A stretch of DNA of 12,246 nt from an uncultured Rikenellaceae bacterium (GTDB taxonomy: Bacteria; Bacteroidota; Bacteroidia; Bacteroidales; UBA932). The notes beneath the pieces were generated by a model. The model worked only from the letters and a program-made list of their open reading frames with translations. It was not told the DNA's origin and ran no database searches. Location of the stretch: assembly GCA_937906485.1 (NCBI GenBank), contig CALCYB010000193.1, forward strand, positions 1 through 12,246. Reading direction: 5' to 3'. Both the position numbers and the translations under genes were made by a program. This document shows, piece after piece, positions 6,785 to 12,246 of this stretch. Positions within the stretch are counted from its first letter, which is position 1. Every line of letters starts with the position of its first letter.

Positions 6785-8713
6785 TTATAACCATCCGCCA
6801 TTTCCGGCGACATTTGTTCGTACAATCAATTCAAACTCACGGCTGACCTCCATGCCGCCCATCTCGTCTCCTCCGACCTGTTGTCCGCCGATGATGGCGG
6901 TGACGCGGATGCGTGCGCTGCCGGTCCGGGTGCAACGGATCTTTAGCCGGCCGTTTTCAAAACTCGGGTCCGTACTGATCCCCAGGGCGTCCCGGTCTTC
7001 CGGACTCATTTCTGCACGCAGGTACGTGAGTGATGAGGAACCCGAACCGAAGTATTCGTCCAGGGACAGGTAACTGGTTTCTCCTGCAGCAAAGTAGAGG
7101 CAGGGTGTCCCTTCGATCTGCATCAGCAGCAGATGGGCATCCATGTAACCGCTTCCGAGTTGGTGTTGGTAGGGTTCCAGAGGTATGTCTATGTAGGTGC
7201 CGGTGACGTAGTCAAAAATCGGTTTGGTTCCGACTTGGTAGGCATTGATATCGTGCACAGAGGTGAGCAGCAGGTTACGGTATTCTTCCAGGGTAAAGGA
7301 TTTTCCCTGTTGCAAGGCATAGGACAGCCCCAAAGCAGCACAGCCGGCAACGTGGGGGCAGGCCATGGAGGTTCCTTGCATGTATTCATATCCCCACTGG
7401 CCAATGGAGGTAGAGGAGATGGCGAAGATGGATCCGTGGATGAGTTCTCCTCCCGGAGCGCAGATGTTCGCACCTGTTCCGTAATTGGTGTAGTAGGCTG
7501 CCGTATAATCGGCGGCCATGGCCGTTACGCAGACGGTGGAGTAATAGGCTCCCGGATAAGAAGGTTGCGGATAGCTCTCGTTGCCCGCGGCAAAAATGAC
7601 CAATCCGCCGTCAATCAGCCCGTCCAGTCCTGCATATTGGGTAAAATAGTCAACCGCAGCTTGGAATCCGGACTCGAACTGCTCATAGGCCTGATCGGAG
7701 GTGTGGTCGCCCGGGGAGTAGGACCAGGAATTGTTGGCGATGACCGCTCCGTTGTCCGCAGCGTACTTCAAGGCGGCAATCATGTTGGAAGTCGTGGTGG
7801 CTTCGTTGTTGGAGAAGATCTGGCAACTCATGATCCGGCACCCGTCTCCCTGGCCGGAGCCTCCGGCGATGCCGGCCACGTATTTGCCATTGTTGGTGAC
7901 CGCGGCAATGGTCCCGGCCACGTGGGTGGCATGCCCGATGTCATTGGCCTTGTCCCAGGTCAGTATTCCGGTCATGTCGCAGAAATTGAATCCGTGAATG
8001 TCGTCAACATAACCGTTACCGTCGTCATCTATTCCGGGTTGTCCGGCAGCTTCCGCCTCGTTGACCCACATGTTGGCTGCCAGGTCCTCGTGGGTGTGCA
8101 TCACCCCGTCATCCAGCACAGCGACGATGATGCGCGGATCCCCTGTGCAATACTTCCAGGCTTCAAATAAGTTGATGTCGGCACCTGGCTGGGTCTGCTC
8201 TCCCAGGGATCCGTCGTTGTAGTAATGCCATTGGTAGGGCAGTTCCGGATCATTGAAAGGCATGGCCGTCTGAGAAAGCGGACGGATGCGCTTTTGCTCA
8301 TGCGGGTCCGCTTTGACGGGCTCAATGGCATGGAGATAGGCATCGTATTCCACCAGAACTATCCGGGGATCTTCGGCCAAGGCCAGGGCCATCTGCTGCA
8401 GGGACGTGCCGGTATCAAAGGAGACCAGGTACCAGCGGTCCAGTCCTGCTTGCCGGGTTTTGGCTTCCGTATGGCGATTGATGGGGAACAGGCGTCTGGC
8501 CTGAAGCTGGACACCGTCGATGCTGTCAAACGGAAATTGGTCCAGATCCGCAGCGATCTTGACCATCAGCTGCCCAGGAGCAGCCGCTTTATCGGCCGAC
8601 CGTATTTTTGCAGACGGGGGAGTTGCACTGCTATCGGGATGGTCATCGTGTTGACATCCCTGCGACGACAGTGCAAGCAGGGCAATGCCTAACCAGAAAA
8701 GACGTTTTGTCAT
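6785..8713 (-). CDS. S8 family subtilisin-like serine protease, lipoprotein with prodomain
   Basis: This predicted lipid-anchored extracytoplasmic endopeptidase has 642 residues. Its signal peptide ends at Cys20 (SSQGC), followed by QHDDHPD, whose acidic pair resembles the export signal of surface lipoproteins in this phylum. Residues about 45-130 look like an I9-type inhibitory prodomain (PGQLMVKI, later DPRIVLVEYD). The catalytic triad is Asp201 (AVLDDGV), His261 (GHATHVAGTIAA, with Ala for the usual Gly after His) and Ser449 (GTSMACPHVAG). Asn378 in AAGNES would form the oxyanion hole. A Ca-site-like stretch, DDDGNGYVDD, lies at 229-238. After the protease domain (about 180-510) comes a beta-rich tail of about 110 residues. 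The gene starts 21 nt after the M81 gene and ends 6 nt before the FN3 lipoprotein gene. The family call is firm; the substrate is unknown. Confidence 0.95.
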   Translation of the reverse strand: MTKRLFWLGIALLALSSQGCQHDDHPDSSATPPSAKIRSADKAAAPGQLMVKIAADLDQFPFDSIDGVQLQARRLFPINRHTEAKTRQAGLDRWYLVSFDTGTSLQQMALALAEDPRIVLVEYDAYLHAIEPVKADPHEQKRIRPLSQTAMPFNDPELPYQWHYYNDGSLGEQTQPGADINLFEAWKYCTGDPRIIVAVLDDGVMHTHEDLAANMWVNEAEAAGQPGIDDDGNGYVDDIHGFNFCDMTGILTWDKANDIGHATHVAGTIAAVTNNGKYVAGIAGGSGQGDGCRIMSCQIFSNNEATTTSNMIAALKYAADNGAVIANNSWSYSPGDHTSDQAYEQFESGFQAAVDYFTQYAGLDGLIDGGLVIFAAGNESYPQPSYPGAYYSTVCVTAMAADYTAAYYTNYGTGANICAPGGELIHGSIFAISSTSIGQWGYEYMQGTSMACPHVAGCAALGLSYALQQGKSFTLEEYRNLLLTSVHDINAYQVGTKPIFDYVTGTYIDIPLEPYQHQLGSGYMDAHLLLMQIEGTPCLYFAAGETSYLSLDEYFGSGSSSLTYLRAEMSPEDRDALGISTDPSFENGRLKIRCTRTGSARIRVTAIIGGQQVGGDEMGGMEVSREFELIVRTNVAGNGGWL

Positions 8714-8734
8714 GGGCGTTTCTGCGCGGAGGGT

Positions 8735-10276
8735 TTAGTACCAGACGACATCCAAGGCAGGATCATCCATGTCGGGATCCAGCGGATAGATGGGACGTTC
8801 CAGACGTTGGTAGGGTAATTGGGTGAGTTCCTGATCCACACCTCCACGGGTATGGGCCATCATCCAGTCGGCACGCATATCATACAGTTCTTCGGTCAGG
8901 TAGCCCAGTTTGACTACAATGATATCTGCCTGACGGGGATTCAGACCGAGCCGGTCAAAATCAGCCTCGTAGTGGAACGGCTGGCGGCTTTCGGTCACAA
9001 TGATCTGCATGGAGCCCATGCGGATGACAACCTGGTCGTTGTCACCATAGTCCAGGATTTTTTCAACTTTCCCGTCAATCAGTACGGGCGGGGCATAGCG
9101 GTTGTCCACCATAGCTCCGGCATAGGCTTTTACATGTCCGCCGACACCGGCTTCCCGGGCAGCTTTTACCACGTCCGGTCCGGGGATGGAGGCATAAATC
9201 AGCCGTTTTCCGCTGGCCTTCTTGAATTCGGGGCGTTTGAGCAACTGGGTCAGGGTCCAGGTGACATCTCCGGCTCCACCGGCGGTCGGGTTGTCGCCCA
9301 TATCGCTGATGAAATAAGGACGGACCTTGCTCTTGAGGGCTTGTTCGAGGACTTCATCCAAGGTCGCAGTGGGGGCCACAAACTCAAAGTCGTGACGGAT
9401 GGACCAGAAGTGTTCTGCCAATTGTCTGGCTCCGGCTTCCACCTCTTGCTTGTCGTCACCGACTACCACGACCACACCGTGGTTGCGGGGTTCGTCTGCC
9501 CAAGGATAGGACATCCAGATAGCGGCATCCACGACACCCTCTTTGGCTTCAATCGGAACAATGGCTTCGTACAAGGATTTTCCGGGCTCAACGCGGGTAG
9601 AGGTCTTTTCGCCGGGGAGCAGGATGGGGACTTTGACCCAGGCTTTGTATTTCGGTTTGCCCAGGTTGTTTTCCAAGCGGTCCAGCAGGTTGACGATGGC
9701 CCGTTCCCGACTGATGTATCGGTCTGTGTGCGGGGACATCCGGAAGGAGGTGATCAAGTCTGTAGCGGCAGCCAGGCGGGGGGATACACATCCGTGCGGA
9801 TCCATGGAGGTTGAGATGATGACCTTGTCACCCACCAGTTCCCGAATCTTGGTGATGTAGTCGCCTTCCGGATCATCCAATCCTTCCACGCTCATGGCGC
9901 CGTGGATGTCCAGAAAGATGCCGTCATAAGGCATTCCGGCTTTCAGCAGGCGGAGTGATTGGTTCAGCAAGGTATCGTAGCACTCACGGGTGACCATTCC
10001 TCCCGGCGTGGCCCAGGCAACCAGGGCAGGTACCCATTCTGCCCGGTTGATCAGGGTCGTGTCTTCCCGGAAAAAAGGGTAGGATTGCAGGATTTCGTCT
10101 CCATATTTGGGCCGGAACATATCCAGGGTGGTTCGTGCCGGGGAGAAGGTGCTGCATTCAACACCCACACCAACAATGGCGATACGGGGTTTTGAGGACT
10201 GGTGTTGGCAAGCAACCGCCATGACCAGCATGCAAGCCGTCAGAATGGCTTTGGTACAAACAGAATTCATCCGCAT
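8735..10276 (-). CDS. M81 family (MlrC-like) metallohydrolase, predicted lipoprotein
   Basis: This protein is related to MlrC, the metallopeptidase first known from microcystin degradation. The natural substrate in gut or environmental Bacteroidetes is unknown. It has 513 residues: a signal peptide with lipobox AVAC (Cys23), an N-terminal MlrC domain (about 30-300) and a C-terminal MlrC domain (about 315-490). Probable metal-site motifs are DIHGAM (Asp123, His125), DPHG (Asp159, His161) and SPHTD (His183, Asp185). The C-terminal domain carries the family DMGDNPTAGGAGD loop (325-337). The residues after Cys23 (QHQSSKPR) lack acidic residues, suggesting it stays periplasmic. It is the first gene of a three-gene lipoprotein operon. 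ATGs at 10276 and 10270 are both possible starts; the first gives the more basic N-terminus and a leader of about 25 nt. Confidence 0.93.
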   Translation of the reverse strand: MRMNSVCTKAILTACMLVMAVACQHQSSKPRIAIVGVGVECSTFSPARTTLDMFRPKYGDEILQSYPFFREDTTLINRAEWVPALVAWATPGGMVTRECYDTLLNQSLRLLKAGMPYDGIFLDIHGAMSVEGLDDPEGDYITKIRELVGDKVIISTSMDPHGCVSPRLAAATDLITSFRMSPHTDRYISRERAIVNLLDRLENNLGKPKYKAWVKVPILLPGEKTSTRVEPGKSLYEAIVPIEAKEGVVDAAIWMSYPWADEPRNHGVVVVVGDDKQEVEAGARQLAEHFWSIRHDFEFVAPTATLDEVLEQALKSKVRPYFISDMGDNPTAGGAGDVTWTLTQLLKRPEFKKASGKRLIYASIPGPDVVKAAREAGVGGHVKAYAGAMVDNRYAPPVLIDGKVEKILDYGDNDQVVIRMGSMQIIVTESRQPFHYEADFDRLGLNPRQADIIVVKLGYLTEELYDMRADWMMAHTRGGVDQELTQLPYQRLERPIYPLDPDMDDPALDVVWY

Positions 10277-10304
10277 AGTGTTAAATTTTATGATTTATTG
10301 TAGA

Positions 10305-10312
10305 CAAAAGTA
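10305..10312 (-). promoter_or_regulatory. -7 box of the M81-S8-FN3 operon promoter
   Basis: The minus strand reads TACTTTTG, a full match to TAnnTTTG, about 28 nt before the M81 start codon. No obvious -33 TTTG is seen. The site lies in an 86-bp divergent region shared with the M23 gene, whose own -7 box is only about 22 bp away. Confidence 0.6.
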
Positions 10313-10333
10313 AAGAAAATCGCGAGAAATGCG

Positions 10334-10342
10334 TTACTTTGC
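10334..10342 (+). promoter_or_regulatory. -7 box of the M23 peptidase promoter
   Basis: TTACTTTGC matches the Bacteroidetes -7 consensus TAnnTTTG with one mismatch (second base T) and is followed by the common C. It lies about 20 nt before the ATG at 10363. A -33 element is not clear. Confidence 0.5.
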
Positions 10343-10362
10343 AGCGAAAATTTAGAGAATTC

Positions 10363-11643
10363 ATGAACACGAACCGATATTGTTTGTTTTTATTGGGGCT
10401 GCTGATGCTGGCTTCCTGTCAGCAACGTACACAGGAACAGCACCCTGCAGGGAGTCTGTCCGATCCGACTCATGTTACCGAAGAAGTCAGTGAATATGGG
10501 ATCCCCTTGTCCGGCTATCAGGTGCGCGAAGGGAAAGTCCGTTCCGGTGATTATTTCTCAACGGTGCTGCAACGTCTGGGATTGTCCCTGAAGGAGGCCT
10601 ATCAGGTCAGCGAAGCCTGTGAAGGCGTGTTTGATGTGACCAAATTCAAGATCGGGAATGCCTACCATGCCTATTATCCGAATGACTCCATCGGACGTCC
10701 GGACTACCTGGTTTATGAACAGGACAGCCGTTCCTATGTGCTGTTTGGCCTTCGGGATTCGGTGTTTGTCCAGGTACATGAAAAAGAGATGGAAATCAAA
10801 TGCGAGTATGCCGAGGTGGTCATCCGGCAATCGTTGTGGACAGACTGTGTCAACGCGGGTGTAAGTCCGCTATTGGCCATCCGCCTGTCCGATATCTATG
10901 CCTGGACCATCGACTTTTTCGGTGTTCAGCCGGGGGATTCCTTTCGGGCCATCTATGAGCTGGTCACATACAAGGGAGAGGTGTTGGATATCAACCGTGT
11001 ACTGTATGCTGAATTTGTGCACAACGGAACTCCCTACCAATGTTACTGGTTTGAGGAGAGTGAAGGTGGCAACACGTATTGGAACGAAAAAGGGGAGAGC
11101 CTGCGCAAAGCCTTTTTGAAAGCTCCTTTGAATTATACCCGCATCAGCTCAGGCTTTTCCTACAACCGCAAACATCCGATTACCCGTAGGGTGCAGCCGC
11201 ATACCGGTATTGATTATGCCGCACCTGCCGGGACTCCGGTCATGAGCATTGGGGACGGCGTCGTCACCTATCGGGCTTATTCGGGTGCTGGAGGGAACAT
11301 GGTCAAGATCAAGCACAATTCGGTCTATACTTCCGCTTATCTGCACTTGTCCAAGTTTGCAAAAGGACTGCGTGTGGGTGATCGTGTCCGTCAGGGAGAA
11401 GTGATTGGCTATGTGGGCAGTACCGGGCGTTCTACCGGCCCCCACTTGGATTTCAGAATCTGGAAGAACGGTACTCCCATCAATCCCCTACGGATGGATT
11501 CTCCTCCTTCGGAGCCCATCAAAGAAGAAAATATGGCTGCATTCAAAGAGGCTCAAAAACAAGCCGACCAGATGGTCATTGCCCACCTGGCCGAAGATTA
11601 TCTGTTGCGCTCTGTCAAGATGCTGGTGCGGGATCACGAGTAG
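10363..11643 (+). CDS. M23 family (LytM-type) peptidoglycan peptidase-like lipoprotein
   Basis: This predicted envelope lipoprotein of 426 residues is related to zinc endopeptidases that cut peptide cross-links in peptidoglycan, or to their inactive activators. The signal peptide ends at lipobox LASC (Cys19). Residues about 50-240 form an N-terminal region like that of OapA/Csd3-type proteins. The LytM domain spans about 255-378: HTGID (His280, Asp284), YLHLS (His328) and GPHLDFRIWKNG (His361, Asp363). The normal second His of the HxH motif is Asp363, so the zinc site is altered. A charged helical tail follows (about 383-426). I chose the ATG at 10363, giving a standard lipoprotein signal; the in-frame TTG at 10339 overlaps the promoter. 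It is transcribed alone, divergent from the M81 operon and convergent with the lptB remnant. No clear terminator follows. Confidence 0.92.
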   Translation: MNTNRYCLFLLGLLMLASCQQRTQEQHPAGSLSDPTHVTEEVSEYGIPLSGYQVREGKVRSGDYFSTVLQRLGLSLKEAYQVSEACEGVFDVTKFKIGNAYHAYYPNDSIGRPDYLVYEQDSRSYVLFGLRDSVFVQVHEKEMEIKCEYAEVVIRQSLWTDCVNAGVSPLLAIRLSDIYAWTIDFFGVQPGDSFRAIYELVTYKGEVLDINRVLYAEFVHNGTPYQCYWFEESEGGNTYWNEKGESLRKAFLKAPLNYTRISSGFSYNRKHPITRRVQPHTGIDYAAPAGTPVMSIGDGVVTYRAYSGAGGNMVKIKHNSVYTSAYLHLSKFAKGLRVGDRVRQGEVIGYVGSTGRSTGPHLDFRIWKNGTPINPLRMDSPPSEPIKEENMAAFKEAQKQADQMVIAHLAEDYLLRSVKMLVRDHE

Positions 11644-11698
11644 GCTGCCTTTTCCTGTTGCCTGCCTTTCTGGCTTACCTGGGGTAGGGAGGAGCAGA

Positions 11699-11980
11699 TC
11701 AGTCCTCACTCCGGTCCCGGAGTACCGCTTTGCGGAGTTCAAAGTTTTGTCCCAGGTATTTTCTGCGGACTTCCGGGTTGTTGGCCAGGGTCTCGGCAGT
11801 ACCGCTTTCCAGGATGTTTCCTTCATACAACAAGTAGGCCCGGTCTGTAATGGCCAGGGTTTCGTGGACGTTGTGGTCGGTAATGATGATCCCGATGTTT
11901 TTCTTTTTGAGTTTGTCTGACTCTTCTTTATCTTGCATTTCGTCTTGCATTTCATATTGCATTTCATATTTTCGTTTCAT
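11699..11980 (-). pseudogene. lptB: 5'-truncated remnant of LPS export ATPase gene lptB
   Basis: The 93-codon frame ends in a segment (codons about 23-93, positions 11699-11914) that closely resembles the C-terminus of LptB, the ABC ATPase driving LPS transport. It contains the H-loop region IIITDHNVHETL, then ITDRAYLLYEGNIL, and the family end VRRKYLGQNFELRK. Walker A, Q-loop, the ABC signature and Walker B are all absent. Upstream codons 5-20 are low-complexity YEMQ-type repeats unlike LptB, and there is no space for a frameshifted N-terminus before the tRNA. A full LptB has about 240 residues, so this fragment cannot hydrolyse ATP. An intact lptB is expected elsewhere because the gene is normally essential in LPS producers. 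The alternative is a newly formed small ORF that is expressed, or an assembly join. Confidence 0.78.
11931..11979 (-). repeat. 12-bp tandem repeat fused to the lptB remnant
   Basis: On the plus strand three 12-bp units (TCTTGCATTTCG, TCTTGCATTTCA, TATTGCATTTCA) are followed by a degenerate 13-bp fourth unit. On the minus strand they encode YEMQ-YEMQ-DEMQ and supply several in-frame ATGs. The length is compatible with replication slippage at the break point of the truncated gene. Confidence 0.8.
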
Positions 11981-11997
11981 ATTTGGCTTTTTTTGGC

Positions 11998-12029
11998 GTA
12001 AAATTATCCACGTGTGTGGAAAAATTTAC
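11998..12029. repeat. 32-bp imperfect palindrome
   Basis: Two 14-bp arms, GTAAAATTATCCAC and GTGGAAAAATTTAC, flank a GTGT centre and pair at 12 of 14 positions. There is no T run on either side, so it is a poor terminator. It holds two facing DnaA-box-like nonamers with one mismatch each. It lies between the tRNA-Gly terminator and the lptB remnant. It could be a protein-binding or recombination site; the function is unknown. Confidence 0.6.
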
Positions 12030-12064
12030 GCGGATGAATGAGCAAAAAAGCATTGATACACAAT

Positions 12065-12104
12065 AAAAAAACGGAAACTCCTTATTTATCAAGGAATTTC
12101 CGTT
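12065..12104 (-). terminator. Rho-independent terminator after tRNA-Gly
   Basis: A 14- to 15-bp stem (12069-12083 with 12091-12105, one G-T wobble) with a 7-nt loop is followed on the minus strand by seven T. It begins directly at the encoded CCA end of the tRNA, so the tRNA is transcribed as a single-gene unit. Confidence 0.9.
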
Positions 12105-12178
12105 TGGAGCGAGTAACGGGAATCGAACCCGCATAGCCAGCTTGGGAAGCTGGAGTTTTACCATTAGACTATACCCGC
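12105..12178 (-). tRNA. tRNA-Gly (anticodon CCC), CCA encoded
   Basis: The minus strand from 12178 folds as a tRNA. The acceptor GCGGGTA pairs with TACTCGC (one G-T). The anticodon stem CCAGC/GCTGG closes the loop TTCCCAA, giving anticodon CCC (glycine, codon GGG). The T-arm contains GGTTCGATTCC. The D-loop contains the AATGGTA stretch typical of glycine tRNAs. The discriminator is T at 12108 and CCA is encoded at 12105-12107. The body is 71 nt, a normal length for tRNA-Gly. Confidence 0.95.
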
Positions 12179-12188
12179 GAACGCATAT

Positions 12189-12217
12189 ATTATATACCAT
12201 TTCCCTCTTTTTGTCAA
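12189..12217 (-). promoter_or_regulatory. tRNA-Gly promoter with perfect sigma-70 consensus boxes
   Basis: The minus strand has TTGACA (12217-12212) and TATAAT (12194-12189) separated by exactly 17 bp. The predicted start lies about 5 nt before the tRNA 5' end at 12178. Both boxes match the Escherichia coli consensus exactly, not the TTTG/TAnnTTTG form typical of Bacteroidetes. Confidence 0.75.
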
Positions 12218-12246
12218 GGGGTATTTTTGAGAAAGAGAAAGTTTTT

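Noticed and set aside
7133..8170. Open frame of 345 codons opposite the subtilase
   Set aside because: It is antisense to a protease with a full catalytic triad; the product is repetitive in Val/Gly with no domain I recognise.
8819..9814. Open frame of 331 codons opposite the M81 gene
   Set aside because: It is antisense to a well-supported MlrC-like gene; it has no promoter, ribosome site or motif of its own.
11708..11723. Perfect 7-bp inverted repeat with 2-nt loop near the end of the lptB remnant, as terminator for the M23 gene
   Set aside because: The loop is too short, no T tract follows on the plus strand, and the bases encode conserved LptB C-terminal residues.
12004..12024. Replication origin at the DnaA-like half-sites
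   Set aside because: There are only two imperfect nonamers, no AT-rich unwinding element of useful length, and no dnaA or dnaN gene nearby.

Overview
The window looks like a chromosomal segment of a Bacteroidota (probably Bacteroidales) bacterium. The grounds are the mraZ-rsmH-ftsL-like-ftsI-murE gene order with a PASTA-tailed FtsI, the Bacteroidetes-type -7 promoter boxes (TAnnTTTG), a row of exported lipoproteins, and the Lys/Arg-poor surface-lipoprotein style of the FN3 and subtilase genes. I cannot fix the genus. No phage, CRISPR array or intact insertion sequence is visible.

Positions 1-5191 (minus strand) hold the start of the division and cell wall (dcw) cluster, read right to left: mraZ, rsmH, a small FtsL-like membrane protein, ftsI and murE. 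murE runs off the left edge. The genes are tightly packed (16 nt gap, 8 nt gap, 20 nt overlap, ATGA overlap), so they form one transcription unit. Upstream of mraZ (5192-5305) is a compact control region: a -7 box, four tandem 10-bp TGGA-type repeats that fit a MraZ operator, and a perfect DnaA box merged into the last repeat.

Positions 5306-10276 (minus strand) hold a three-gene operon of predicted lipoproteins: an M81/MlrC-like metallohydrolase, an S8 subtilisin-like protease with prodomain, and a protein with three FN3-like domains and a C-terminal lipocalin-like domain. It starts from a Bacteroidetes-type promoter at about 10308. It ends at a strong hairpin terminator that contains the stop codon of its last gene. 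A combined function for the three proteins is not known to me.

Positions 10277-11643: divergently from that operon, on the plus strand, lies a lipoprotein M23 (LytM-type) peptidase. Its HxH zinc motif reads HLD.

Positions 11644-12246 are AT-richer and look rearranged. They contain a 5'-truncated remnant of lptB fused to a 12-bp tandem repeat, a 32-bp imperfect palindrome, and tRNA-Gly(CCC) with its own terminator. The tRNA promoter is a perfect TTGACA-17-TATAAT, which is unusual for this phylum.
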